Source of the DNA: Stenotrophomonas sp. UBA2124
GTDB taxonomy: Bacteria > Pseudomonadota > Gammaproteobacteria > Xanthomonadales > Xanthomonadaceae
Assembly: GCA_002329155.1 (NCBI GenBank)
Contig: DCXY01000051.1
Span: forward strand, 1 to 36,358
Reading direction: 5' to 3'
Length of the DNA stretch: 36,358 nucleotides
Each line of letters begins with the position of its first letter. Positions within the stretch are counted from its first letter, which is position 1. Made by a program: the position numbers and the translations under genes. Below are positions 24,709 to 34,653 of this stretch, one piece after another. Below the pieces are notes generated by a model. That model worked only from the letters and a program-made list of their open reading frames with translations, was not told the DNA's origin and did not search any database.

Positions 24709-25875
24709 GTGCGCGTTGCCCTGCTCGCGCCGCTGCCGCCGTTGCAGAACGGCATTGCCGACTATGCCCAGGCATGGATGCAGGCGCTTGGTACCACCGG
24801 TATCGATGTGGTGGTGCCGCCCCGCACGCCAGCCGGTGCATGGGACACCGCCGATGCCGGCTTCTGGGGTGGCATCGAGCTGGTGCATGCCGAACTGGGC
24901 GGCGGCCGTGGGCCGGAGCTCATCGCGCTGGAACAGCTGCGCGCGGCATGGCCGAAGCTGCTGATGACCGCCACCGTGCACGATCCGGAGCGGCTGATCT
25001 GGCGCTCGCCGGTGCCCGACGGTGGCCTTGCCGCACGCGCCGCGCACTGGCCAAGGCCGTTGCCGCAGCTGCTCACGCTGCTGCAGGACCGGCGCACGCT
25101 CGCGCGCGAGCGCGCGCTGGCGCGGCGGCTGGATGCACTGGTCGCGCTTACCCGCATCGGCGGCCGTTGCCTGGCCGAGCGCATGCAGCTGCCGACAGGC
25201 AAGGTGCACTTCATCGCCCACGGTAACCGTGTGCTGCCATCGGTGCCACTGCCGCAAAGCGCGCCACTGCGGCTGCTGTACTTCGGCTTCATCTACCCGG
25301 GCAAGGGCATCGAGGATCTGATCGACGCACTGGCGCAGGTGCGCCAGCGCCGGCCGCAGGCCGCGCTGCGCCTGACCCTGTCCGGCGGCACCGCACCGGA
25401 GCTGGCCTTTGGCAGCCGGGGCGACTACCTCTCGCAGCTGCGCGAGCGTGTGCAGCGGCTGGGCATCGGTGACTGGGTGGAATGGCGGCTGGACCTGCCG
25501 GCCGAGCAGATTGTCGATTGCGTGCAGGCCCACCACGTCATGCTGCTGCCCTACCGGGACTCGAAGAAGCTGGCCCTGCTGGGGCGCATGCGCGCCACCA
25601 GCGGTGCGCTGTCATGGGCCAATGCCTGCGGCCGTGGCGTGATTGCCTCCGATGCGCGCGCCTTCGCCGAAGAGGTGTCGCATGGCAACGGCGTGGTGTT
25701 CGAGCAGGGCGACAGCGCCGCGCTGGCCAGGCGGATCATCGCGCTGGTGGACCAACCGGCGCAGGCCACCGCCTGGGCGGAGGGCGCGGCCAGCCTTGGC
25801 AAGCGGCGACAATGGCCGGTGGTGGCAGAACAGTTCGCGGCGTTGTTCACGTCGCTGGTGGAGGGCAGGCAATGA
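24709..25875 (+). CDS. GT-B glycosyltransferase (GT4-like)
   Basis: A 388-residue glycosyltransferase starting at GTG 24709, with no gap after the chain-length gene. The N-terminus (VALLAPLPPLQNGIADYA) is a typical GT4 acceptor-side Rossmann start. The second domain begins near LRLLYFGFIYPGKGIEDLI, and the donor-site region reads MLLPYRDSKKLALLGRMRATSGALSWANACGRGVIASD, split here by several non-consensus residues. It is the third glycosyltransferase of the locus and cytoplasmic; donor and acceptor are unknown. It overlaps the next gene by 4 bases (ATGA). Confidence 0.85.
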   Translation: MRVALLAPLPPLQNGIADYAQAWMQALGTTGIDVVVPPRTPAGAWDTADAGFWGGIELVHAELGGGRGPELIALEQLRAAWPKLLMTATVHDPERLIWRSPVPDGGLAARAAHWPRPLPQLLTLLQDRRTLARERALARRLDALVALTRIGGRCLAERMQLPTGKVHFIAHGNRVLPSVPLPQSAPLRLLYFGFIYPGKGIEDLIDALAQVRQRRPQAALRLTLSGGTAPELAFGSRGDYLSQLRERVQRLGIGDWVEWRLDLPAEQIVDCVQAHHVMLLPYRDSKKLALLGRMRATSGALSWANACGRGVIASDARAFAEEVSHGNGVVFEQGDSAALARRIIALVDQPAQATAWAEGAASLGKRRQWPVVAEQFAALFTSLVEGRQ

Positions 25876-27230
25876 CAGGCAAGGGCAACCGGCAGGCACG
25901 CGGGCGTGGCTGGAAGGCGCTGCTGCTCGGCAGCGCGCTGCTGGCACTGCTGGCGGCGGTCAGCGCCTGTGCCAAGGGTGAGCGGCCGGCACTGGAGCTG
26001 GTGCCGCCGCGAGCGGTGGAGTGGCGCGATTTTCTTGGCGTGAACGCGCACTTCCTGTGGTTCGAGCCGGCCGTCTACAAGCAGCAGATGGACCGCGTGC
26101 AGTCACTGGGCCTGGAATGGGTGCGCGTGGACCTGCACTGGGACACCATCGAACCGAAGGAAGGCCAGTTCCGCTGGGACGTGCTCGATCCGCTGATGGC
26201 CGAGATCGAGCGCCGTGGCCTGAAGGCCGAGGTGTATCTGGTGGGTTCGGCGCCGCATGCCACCTCGGCACCGGCAGGCAGCCCGCATCCGGATCAGTAC
26301 CCGCCGAAGGATCCGGCGCTGTACGCCAAGGCGCTGGTGACGCTCGCGCAGCGCTACCCGAAGGTGCCGGCATGGCAGGTGTGGAACGAGCCGAACCTGC
26401 CTGCGTTCTGGCGCCCGCGCGAAGACCCCGCCGCCTACGGCCAGCTGCTGCTGGCCAGCGTGCAGGCGATGCAGGCCAATGCGCCGGGCCGCACCATCGT
26501 GCTCGGTGGCATGGGCTATTTCAGCCAGATGCCCACGCGCGGCGGTGGCCTGATGGTGGAGTCGCTGGCCAAGGGAGGCCTGTACTCGATGGACGTGGTT
26601 ACCGCCTATCACCCGTACTCGCTGCACCCGGAAGGCGACGACCCGCACGCACTGGATTTCGTGCGCCGCGCACAGCAGGGCAATGCCGCACTGCGTGCCG
26701 CCGGTGCGCGCGACATCTGGGCCGACGAGTGGGGCTGGTCCAGCTATGACGGTCCCAAGGAAGAGCAGCCCATCATCGGCGCGCAGGGGCAGGCGGACTA
26801 TGTCACCCGGCGTCTGGCGCTGATGAGCGCGCTGGATTACGACAAGGTGTTCTTGTTCGCGCTCAGCGACCTGGACAGCCGTGCAGGCGCGCGCGACCGT
26901 CGCTACGGCCTGCTGGATGAGAAGGCACAACCCAAGCCGATCTACGACGCGTTGCAGCGCATGCTCACGCTCACTGGGCCACGCATTACCCCGGGCAAGG
27001 CGCCGACACTGGCGAACGTGCCGCCGGGTCTGGTCGGCATCGCGTGGCAGCGCGAGGACGGCCGCAGGCTCTGGATGTTCTGGGCCGACAAGGCTGGCAG
27101 CGTGCAGCTGCGCGGCCTGCGCCAGGCGCAGCTGCATGATGTGCTCGGCGGCAAGGTGCAGGCATTGAAGAGTGAAGGTGATGCACTGCAGGTGCCGGTG
27201 ACCACCACCTTGTCCGTGCTGGAGTGGTGA
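25872..27230 (+). CDS. PslG-like glycoside hydrolase (clan GH-A, GH39-type) lipoprotein
   Basis: A 452-residue exported protein from ATG 25872. A lipoprotein signal peptide with lipobox VSAC (about residue 35) precedes a TIM-barrel hydrolase. Candidate acid/base Glu173 is in WQVWNEPN and candidate nucleophile Glu286 in IWADEWGWSS, a clan GH-A pair. The frame starts further upstream, but the coupled ATGA overlap supports this start. Length and layout resemble PslG of the Pseudomonas psl locus, an endoglycosidase that acts on its own exopolysaccharide. It is inferred to trim or release the polymer, or clear mis-routed repeat units in the periplasm. A small beta domain (~residues 385-452) ends the protein. 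Confidence 0.85.
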   Translation: MTGKGNRQARGRGWKALLLGSALLALLAAVSACAKGERPALELVPPRAVEWRDFLGVNAHFLWFEPAVYKQQMDRVQSLGLEWVRVDLHWDTIEPKEGQFRWDVLDPLMAEIERRGLKAEVYLVGSAPHATSAPAGSPHPDQYPPKDPALYAKALVTLAQRYPKVPAWQVWNEPNLPAFWRPREDPAAYGQLLLASVQAMQANAPGRTIVLGGMGYFSQMPTRGGGLMVESLAKGGLYSMDVVTAYHPYSLHPEGDDPHALDFVRRAQQGNAALRAAGARDIWADEWGWSSYDGPKEEQPIIGAQGQADYVTRRLALMSALDYDKVFLFALSDLDSRAGARDRRYGLLDEKAQPKPIYDALQRMLTLTGPRITPGKAPTLANVPPGLVGIAWQREDGRRLWMFWADKAGSVQLRGLRQAQLHDVLGGKVQALKSEGDALQVPVTTTLSVLEW

Positions 27231-28432
27231 TGCGCCCGTTGCGACTGCTCTGGGTGCTTCCCTACCTGCCGTGGCCGACCACCAGCGGCGGCAAGCTGCG
27301 TCAGTACCACCTGCTGCGCTGCCTCGCCGCGCGCGGCCACCGCATCACCCTGCTGGTGCAGAGCAAGGTGCCGCTGGACCGGCAGACACGCGAACAGCTG
27401 GAACCCCTGCTGGATCGCCTGATCGTCACCGAACGGCGCCCGCTCAAGTCGGCCACCACAATGCTGGCGGGGCTGGTATCGCCGGTGCCGCTGCTGGCCT
27501 CGGTGAACGGCCATGCGCCCGGTTTCAGCCGTGTCTTCGAGGAGCTGCTGCGCGAACCGTGGGATGTGGTGCAGATCGAGCACTCCTACATGTACGAGCC
27601 GTGCCGTGGCCCGCTGCGCCGGCACAAGCGTGATTTCGTGCTCAGCGAACACAATGTGGAATCCACGCTGGCCGAAGTCACCTACAGCCGCCTGCCTGCG
27701 CCGTTGCGGCCGCTGGCCAGTCTCGACCGTGGCCGCTATCGCCGCTGGGAACGGCATGTGCTGGGCCAGGCGCGCAAGGTGGTGGCATTGACCGACGATG
27801 ACGCGCGTGTGTTCGCGCCCTACAGCAGGCAGCCCGTGGCGGTGGTGGTCAACGGCACCGATACCGGTGCCTTTGCTGCGGTCACGCCGGAGCCCACCGC
27901 GCGCCGCATATTGTTCGTCGGCAATTTCGAGTACGCGCCGAACATCGATGCGGTCGAATGGATGCTGGACACGATCATGCCGGCGCTGTGGCAGCAGACA
28001 CCCGATGTGCGGCTGTGCCTGTGCGGTCACGCGCTGCCACAGCAGTGGGCCGCCCGCTGGAATGATCCGCGCATCGAATGGCGCGGCTTCGTACCGGAGC
28101 TGCAGACCGTGCAGGCGCAGAGCAGCGTGTTCCTGGCCGCGCTGCGCGATGGTGGTGGCTCCAAGCTCAAGGTGCTGGAAGCCATGGCCGCCGGCCTGCC
28201 GCTGGTGGCGACGCCGCAGGCGGTCTCCGGTCTGGCCGTGGAGCGCGGCGTGCATTACGTCGGTGGCGCGGATGCTACATCGCTGGTCACGGCGTTGCAG
28301 CAGTTGCTGGATGACCCGGCACAGGCGCATGCGCTCGGTGAGGCGGCGCGCGGCTACGTGCGCGAGCAGCATGACTGGAGCCGTTCCGCCGACCAGCTGG
28401 AAGCGGTGTACGCGGAGCTGGCATGCGCATAG
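27230..28432 (+). CDS. GT4-family glycosyltransferase
   Basis: A 400-residue GT-B enzyme. ATG 27230 is preferred because GGAG (27221-27224) lies five bases upstream and it overlaps the previous stop by one base; GTG 27224 or 27227 would add one or two residues. Visible motifs are LWVLPYLPWPTTSGGKLRQ at the N-terminus, SEHNVES, ILFVGNFEYAPNIDAVEWM, and the donor site KLKVLEAMAAGLPLVATPQAVSGL (EX7E region). This layout is common in exopolysaccharide and sugar-transferase/PEP-CTERM type loci. It overlaps the next gene by 10 bases. Confidence 0.88.
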   Translation: MRPLRLLWVLPYLPWPTTSGGKLRQYHLLRCLAARGHRITLLVQSKVPLDRQTREQLEPLLDRLIVTERRPLKSATTMLAGLVSPVPLLASVNGHAPGFSRVFEELLREPWDVVQIEHSYMYEPCRGPLRRHKRDFVLSEHNVESTLAEVTYSRLPAPLRPLASLDRGRYRRWERHVLGQARKVVALTDDDARVFAPYSRQPVAVVVNGTDTGAFAAVTPEPTARRILFVGNFEYAPNIDAVEWMLDTIMPALWQQTPDVRLCLCGHALPQQWAARWNDPRIEWRGFVPELQTVQAQSSVFLAALRDGGGSKLKVLEAMAAGLPLVATPQAVSGLAVERGVHYVGGADATSLVTALQQLLDDPAQAHALGEAARGYVREQHDWSRSADQLEAVYAELACA

Positions 28433-29532
28433 GCATCGACTACCGCCCGGTGACGGCCGCGCCCTGGTCGGGCATCGCCCGTCAGGTGCTGGCGCTGGAG
28501 CAGGCGCTGCAGGCCAGTGGTCGCGGTGACGTGCTGCGCTTCAGCATGGCGCCCGCCGATCATCCGCATCGTGCCATCGCCCACTGTGCACCGCAGGATG
28601 TGCCGGCGCAGGGCCTGCACCGGCCCAAAGCGCGGCTGGCGTTCGAGGCGGGTTTCCTGCCCAAGGCGTTGCAGCGTGAGGGTGTGGATGTGTATATCGC
28701 CACCGCCAACAGTGGCCTGCCGTGGCCGCGCCCGCGCAGCCTGAAACGGCAGGTGCTGCTGTTGCACGACCTGTTCCAGCTGACGCTGCCCGGGCGGCAT
28801 GCAAGCTGGCTGCATGCCGCGGTGTACGGCACGATGGATCGCGTAATGATCGGCCACGCCATGCGCGCTGCAGACGCGATCTGGACGCCCTCGCAGTTCA
28901 GTGCCGAGGAAGCGGCGCGGCTGTTCCCGCGCAGCCGCGACAGGCTGCAGGTGCTGCCCAATGCGGTGGCACCGCTGGCCGCGCCGGATGCCGTGTCCGA
29001 TGCCACCCTGCCGTCGCGCTACTGGCTGGTGGTGGGCACGCGCGAGCCGCGCAAGAACATTCCCTTCCTGCTGGAGCAGTGGCAGGCGCTGCGTGATGGT
29101 GGTGTGGCCTTGCCCGATCTGGTGCTGGTGGGTGCGCGGGGCGATGTGCCCGAGCCGCTGGCCACGCTGCCGGGCCTGCACTGGCGCAGCGGCATCCGCG
29201 ATGCCGCGTTGTCGCGGCTGTACCACGATGCCGAACGCCTGCTGCATCCGGCGACGGCCGAAGGCTTCGGCCTGCCGGTGATCGAGGCATTGGCCAGCGG
29301 CACGCCGGTGGCGGTGGCCACCGGCAGCGCATTGGATGAGATCACGCCGGCACAGTCGCTGCGCTTCGATCCACGTGATGCCGAAGCGCTGCGCACGTCA
29401 CTGCAGGCTGCGGTCAGCAGCGGACGGCGTGATGATGAGGCAGCACCGGTGCTGCAGGCCGCCGCCGAACGCTACGCACCGGCGCGCTACGAGCAGCGTG
29501 TCGCCCAGCTGCTGGACGAGGTGCTGCGGTGA
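28423..29532 (+). CDS. GT4-family glycosyltransferase (mannosyltransferase-like)
   Basis: A 369-residue GT-B enzyme starting at ATG 28423 inside the end of the previous gene. It shows RIGIDYRPVTAAPWSGIARQV (split Gly loop), LLLHDLFQLTLPGRH, WTPSQFSAEEAARLF, YWLVVGTREPRKNI, and LLHPATAEGFGLPVIEALASGTPVAVA with the EX7E pair. This pattern matches WbaZ/MtfB-like mannosyltransferases, but the sugar is not certain. It is the last glycosyltransferase of the locus and overlaps the polymerase gene by 4 bases (GTGA). Confidence 0.87.
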   Translation: MRIGIDYRPVTAAPWSGIARQVLALEQALQASGRGDVLRFSMAPADHPHRAIAHCAPQDVPAQGLHRPKARLAFEAGFLPKALQREGVDVYIATANSGLPWPRPRSLKRQVLLLHDLFQLTLPGRHASWLHAAVYGTMDRVMIGHAMRAADAIWTPSQFSAEEAARLFPRSRDRLQVLPNAVAPLAAPDAVSDATLPSRYWLVVGTREPRKNIPFLLEQWQALRDGGVALPDLVLVGARGDVPEPLATLPGLHWRSGIRDAALSRLYHDAERLLHPATAEGFGLPVIEALASGTPVAVATGSALDEITPAQSLRFDPRDAEALRTSLQAAVSSGRRDDEAAPVLQAAAERYAPARYEQRVAQLLDEVLR

Positions 29533-30923
29533 AGCTCGGCACCACCGTCGCCGTGCTGTGCGGGCTGCTGTTCGGCAGCCTGCTGCTGTTGCTGCCGCCG
29601 TCCAGGTTCTTCGTGCTGCTGGTGGGTTTCCCCGCCGCACTGGTGGTGCTGCGCTGGCCGGTGGTCGGGCTGTCTCTGTTCGCGCTGGTCTCTACCTTCA
29701 TGCCGTACAGCACATTGCAGGTAGGCATCCGCTTCACCCTGGCCGAGGCCATGCTTGGCCTCACCTGGGGCGGGGTGATGCTGCAGCTGTTCTTCCAGCG
29801 GCTGCAGCGCCCGCAGTTCGGCAGGGTGGAACGCTCGCTGCTGCTGTTGATGGCGTTCAGCGCGTTTCCCTTCCTTGTCGGCCAGCTGATGGTGGCCGCC
29901 GAAGGCAACGGCCCGGTCAACTGGGTACGCTGGCTGGCCAATCTGTCGCCGCTGCTGCTGTCGCCGCTGCTGCTTTCGCAGGAGAGGCAGCGCGACCAGC
30001 TGATGGTGATGCTGCTGCTGGGTAATCTGGCCATGCTGGCGCTGTCGCTGGGCATGTTCGTCAAGTCGCGCAGCGCGCTGGACATGATCCCCATCCTGGA
30101 GAAGATGCGCTATGCCCACCCGGAGGCATTGCTGGACATCTTCAGCGCCGAGAACGCGCGCCTCGGTACGCCTTGGGTACACCCCAACCTCAGCGGTGGC
30201 GCGATGGCGCTGTTCGTGCCGTTGGCAGCGTTCTATGCGCTCTATCAGCACGGCTGGCGCAAGGCGCTGGGTGCGGCGGTGGCTGTGCTCGGCGGCGCGG
30301 CGCTGCTGCTGAGCAGTTCGCGCGGCGCGATCCTGTCGCTGGGTCTGGTGCTGCTGTGGTTGTCGTGGCTGCGCGTGCCGTATGCGCGGGCGACAGTGTT
30401 GGCCGGTGCGCTGCTCGGTGGCGTGCTGGCGGTGAGCTACACGCCACTGCAGGACCGCCTTGCCACCATGTTCTCCTCCGACAACGCCAGTACCGAAGTG
30501 CGCGTGGACGAGTACAGGCGTTTCCCCGAAGCGGTTGCGCGCTATCCGCTGGGCATCGGCTTCAGGACCGAACCGCCGGTACCGGGCAGCGGCCTGCTGG
30601 GCATCTCAAACCTGTGGCTGTACTACATGTACAAGCTCGGCCTGCTGGGCATGCTGCTGTACTGCGTGGTCACCTGGCGCTGGTGGCAGGCGGTGCGGCC
30701 GCGTGGCAAGGTGCCGGTCATCGACGCGCGCAATGGCCTGTGGATGGGCTGCACCACCGGTCTGGTGGCGGCGCTGCTCACCGGCCTGATCGATCACTAC
30801 TACAGTTTCACCATGGTGCTGGTGGCCTTGTTCTGGCTGGTGATGGGGCTGGGCCTGCAGAGCGCGGCCGCTGTTCCCGCCAGTTCGCCCGGGCACCCTT
30901 CATCGAGTTCAAGGAAGCCGTAA
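29529..30923 (+). CDS. Wzy/O-antigen-ligase-like polysaccharide polymerase
   Basis: A 464-residue polytopic inner-membrane protein with about ten to twelve hydrophobic segments. The Wzy_C/WaaL-type loop and signature fall around WVHPNLSGGAMALFVPLA and LLLSSSRGAILSLGLV. A large periplasmic loop carries DRLATMFSSDNASTEVRVDEY and IGFRTEPP. Such proteins join lipid-linked repeat units on the periplasmic side. As the only one in the locus, it is the probable polymerase. The start is GTG 29529; the stop overlaps the next ATG by one base (TAATG). A ligase role cannot be excluded. Confidence 0.85.
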   Translation: MKLGTTVAVLCGLLFGSLLLLLPPSRFFVLLVGFPAALVVLRWPVVGLSLFALVSTFMPYSTLQVGIRFTLAEAMLGLTWGGVMLQLFFQRLQRPQFGRVERSLLLLMAFSAFPFLVGQLMVAAEGNGPVNWVRWLANLSPLLLSPLLLSQERQRDQLMVMLLLGNLAMLALSLGMFVKSRSALDMIPILEKMRYAHPEALLDIFSAENARLGTPWVHPNLSGGAMALFVPLAAFYALYQHGWRKALGAAVAVLGGAALLLSSSRGAILSLGLVLLWLSWLRVPYARATVLAGALLGGVLAVSYTPLQDRLATMFSSDNASTEVRVDEYRRFPEAVARYPLGIGFRTEPPVPGSGLLGISNLWLYYMYKLGLLGMLLYCVVTWRWWQAVRPRGKVPVIDARNGLWMGCTTGLVAALLTGLIDHYYSFTMVLVALFWLVMGLGLQSAAAVPASSPGHPSSSSRKP

Positions 30924-31744
30924 TGAAGCACCGTATTTTCCATTCGATGGACCTGCGCACGCGCCTGGGTGACTACGCCACGCGCCTGGGTGTGGACGAG
31001 GCGGCGGTACGCGCCGCCTACGAATGGCTGCTGGCCAACGAGGCAGCGTTCGAGGAGGCTGCAGGGGACGAGGTGCGGGTGTCGATCTGCTCGGTGGACA
31101 TCGAGCCGACCCTGGAAGACCCGCTGGGGCGGCGCCTGTACGGCGCGCTCAAGCAGGAGATTCCCACCCAGCTGGTGCCGCGCTACGGCATCAACTGGCC
31201 GACCTTCAAGGACCGCTGCCTGCGGCTGTGGGAGCAGCTCTACAACATCGCCATCAACAAGGTGCCGTTCCACTGGGTGCGGTTGACGTGGCTGCGCATC
31301 GGCGGGGCGAAGATCGGCGAGGGCTCCACCATCTGGCGCAACACCGAGGTGCTGGGCGTCAACAATCTGGTGATCGGCAAGGACAGCGTGATCGCCTGGC
31401 ACTGCCAGATCGACGCGCGCGCCGGGCTGCGCATCGGCGACCATGTCGCCATCGCCTCGCATGTGCTGATCATCGCCGGCTCGCATGACCTCACCGCGCC
31501 GGAGTTCTGGTCGGTGTCCGCGCCCATCGTCATCGAGGATTACGTGTGGATCGCCAGCCGCGCGCTGGTTGCGCATGGCGCGCACCTGGGGCGTGGCTGC
31601 GTCATCACCGCCAACACGGTGGTGGCCAAGGAAGTGCCGCCGTACAAGATCATCGGCGGCACCGGCGCCAAGCCCATGGGCGAGCGCCCGCACGACCTGA
31701 ACTACCGGGTGGGCGGCAAGAACCTGCTGACCCTGCTGCACTGA
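30923..31744 (+). CDS. Hexapeptide-repeat acyltransferase (WcaF-like) with N-terminal extension
   Basis: A 273-residue protein from ATG 30923, with AAGGA (30911-30915) seven bases upstream. The C-terminal ~155 residues form a left-handed beta-helix acetyltransferase: IGGAKIGEGSTIWRN, LVIGKDSVIAWHCQID, LRIGDHVAIASHVLIIAGSH with probable catalytic His188, IEDYVWIASRALV, and GRGCVITANTVVAKEVPPYKI. It resembles WcaF, which O-acetylates sugars. The first ~110 residues are unusual: a helical part, then VSICSVDIEPTLEDPLGRRLY and a Trp/Arg-rich stretch; I do not recognise them. It probably acetylates a sugar of the repeat unit. Confidence 0.85.
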   Translation: MKHRIFHSMDLRTRLGDYATRLGVDEAAVRAAYEWLLANEAAFEEAAGDEVRVSICSVDIEPTLEDPLGRRLYGALKQEIPTQLVPRYGINWPTFKDRCLRLWEQLYNIAINKVPFHWVRLTWLRIGGAKIGEGSTIWRNTEVLGVNNLVIGKDSVIAWHCQIDARAGLRIGDHVAIASHVLIIAGSHDLTAPEFWSVSAPIVIEDYVWIASRALVAHGAHLGRGCVITANTVVAKEVPPYKIIGGTGAKPMGERPHDLNYRVGGKNLLTLLH

Positions 31745-31748
31745 GCCC

Positions 31749-33182
31749 ATGTTCCGCGCGACGCTCTGGTTGACACTGGCAACGCTGGCCGGGCTCGCGC
31801 TCGGCTTCGGCCGCGAGTGGCTGCTGGTCGACGCCTGGGGCGCGGGCGCACGCACGGATGCCTTTCTGGTCGGCATGTTCCTGCCCGAGGCTATCCGCAT
31901 GACGCTGGCGGCGGGGCTGTTGTCCTCGGCCGCGTTGCCGTTGCTGCAGCAGGTATCCGGTGACGGGAGACCACGCTGGCTGTCCTCGCAGGTCGCCAAC
32001 CTGCTGCTGCTCGGCGGGATGATCGCGGCGGTGCTGGCGGTGGGTGCGTCGCTGTGGGTACGCATGATCGGCCCCGGCCTGTCAGCGGGCGCGCAGCATG
32101 ATGCCGCCGGCAGCCTCACATTGCTCGCCGCGACCATTCCACTGCTGCTGCTGCACGCGCTGGCAGCGGTGGTGGGGCAGGCGCACGAGCGTTTCCTGCT
32201 TGCCGGCCTCGGCTCCTTCCTCTACAACCTGCCGGCGGTGCTGCTGCTGTTGCTGCAGCGTGCAGCCACCGACGAGCGCACGCTGTCGCTGGCGTTCGTG
32301 CTGGGCGCGGTACTGATGCTGGTTTCGGTGCTGCCGTTGCTGTGGCGCGGTGGCTGGCGTCCGTGGCGTTGGCATTGGCAATGGCAGGACGTGTCCCTGC
32401 TGTATCGCCGGCTTGGCCCGCTGCTGGCCAGCGCCGGTGCCAGTCAGGGGCTGGTGCTGATCGAACGCATCTGCGCGTCGTTCCTGGGCGAGGGCGCGAT
32501 CACCGTGGTCAATCTCGCGCGCAAGCTGGTCAACCTGCCGCTGGTGGCGCTGATGAGCCTGAACCAGGTGGTGCTGGCCCGCATGACCCGGCTTGCCGAC
32601 AACCCGCAGGCGCGCCGCGCCGCGTTGTGGATCGGCCTGTTGGCCACCGCCGCGTTGACCGTGCCGGCAGCGGCCGGTCTGATCGGCGCGGCGCCCACAC
32701 TGGTGGCGCTGCTGCTGCCGGCCGGCATGGCGCAGGGGCCGCTGCCGATGCTGCTGGCCTGGTTCGCCTGCGTCATCGTGTTTGGCGCCTGGAACGCCTT
32801 GCTTGCGCGCTATGCATATGCTGCCGGCGACACCGTGCTGCCGATGCGTTGTGAACTGATCGGCAGTGCGGTGAATGCACTGGCACTGTTGCTGGTGCCA
32901 CTGTTCACCGGCATCGCCGGCATTGCCTGGGCTGCGCTGACAGGCTGCATCGTCACCGCGTTGCTGTTCCTGTGGCGTTACCGCTTGTTGGGCGAAGCCA
33001 CTGTACTGCGGCTGCCGGTGCTGGCCATCGCGGCGTTGCTGGTGGCGGCGCTGCTGCTGTATCCGCTGGGTGCATCGCCATGGCTGCAGCTGGCGTTGGC
33101 CAGTGTGCACGCGGCGCTGTGGTTGCTGCTGCTGGTGCTGTGGACGCTGCGGGTACTGCGCCGGTCGTCACCGGCAGCCTGA
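31749..33182 (+). CDS. MurJ-like MOP-superfamily flippase, probable Wzx of the locus
   Basis: A 477-residue polytopic protein with about fourteen hydrophobic segments. The N-terminus follows the MurJ pattern: LGFGREW (Arg22), GARTDAF (Asp37) and LPEAIRM (Arg50), with the same spacing as the essential Arg24, Asp39 and Arg52 of E. coli MurJ. At the position of Arg270 it has Lys259 (LARKLVNLP). It lies four bases after the acyltransferase gene and ends the operon. It probably flips the lipid-linked repeat unit across the inner membrane. A housekeeping lipid II role is unlikely, because no peptidoglycan gene is nearby. Confidence 0.85.
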   Translation: MFRATLWLTLATLAGLALGFGREWLLVDAWGAGARTDAFLVGMFLPEAIRMTLAAGLLSSAALPLLQQVSGDGRPRWLSSQVANLLLLGGMIAAVLAVGASLWVRMIGPGLSAGAQHDAAGSLTLLAATIPLLLLHALAAVVGQAHERFLLAGLGSFLYNLPAVLLLLLQRAATDERTLSLAFVLGAVLMLVSVLPLLWRGGWRPWRWHWQWQDVSLLYRRLGPLLASAGASQGLVLIERICASFLGEGAITVVNLARKLVNLPLVALMSLNQVVLARMTRLADNPQARRAALWIGLLATAALTVPAAAGLIGAAPTLVALLLPAGMAQGPLPMLLAWFACVIVFGAWNALLARYAYAAGDTVLPMRCELIGSAVNALALLLVPLFTGIAGIAWAALTGCIVTALLFLWRYRLLGEATVLRLPVLAIAALLVAALLLYPLGASPWLQLALASVHAALWLLLLVLWTLRVLRRSSPAA

Positions 33183-33214
33183 CTGCGCGGCGGGCACGGC
33201 AGTGCTGCCAATGC

Positions 33215-34531
<1,317 letters not shown>

Positions 34532-34566
34532 GGCGGGCATTCCCGGAAAGATGCTGGAGTGGTTTT

Positions 34567-34594
34567 CTCACCTCAACGCGCTGCGTTGTGTGAG
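34567..34594 (-). promoter_or_regulatory. Inverted repeat in the leader of the purine permease gene
   Basis: CTCAC (34567-34571) pairs with GTGAG (34590-34594), and inside it CAACGC (34574-34579) pairs with GCGTTG (34583-34588) around GCT. There is a 2/1 internal loop. It lies 27 bases before ATG 34540 on the gene's own strand. It may be an operator or a leader hairpin. It does not match the purine riboswitch core. Confidence 0.45.
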
Positions 34595-34653
34595 GAGCGG
34601 GAGGTGGGGGAAGCCTCGCTGCTTTACCCGCGCAGTGCTTACCCCCTCCCAGC

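Noticed and set aside
33183..33214. Bidirectional terminator between the flippase and permease genes
   Set aside because: Only weak overlapping stems (GCAC/GTGC, GGCAG/CTGCC with a 2-base loop) and no T-run on either strand.
34541..34600. Purine riboswitch before the permease
   Set aside because: The hairpin is a simple inverted repeat without the three-way junction core, and the class is mainly found in Firmicutes.
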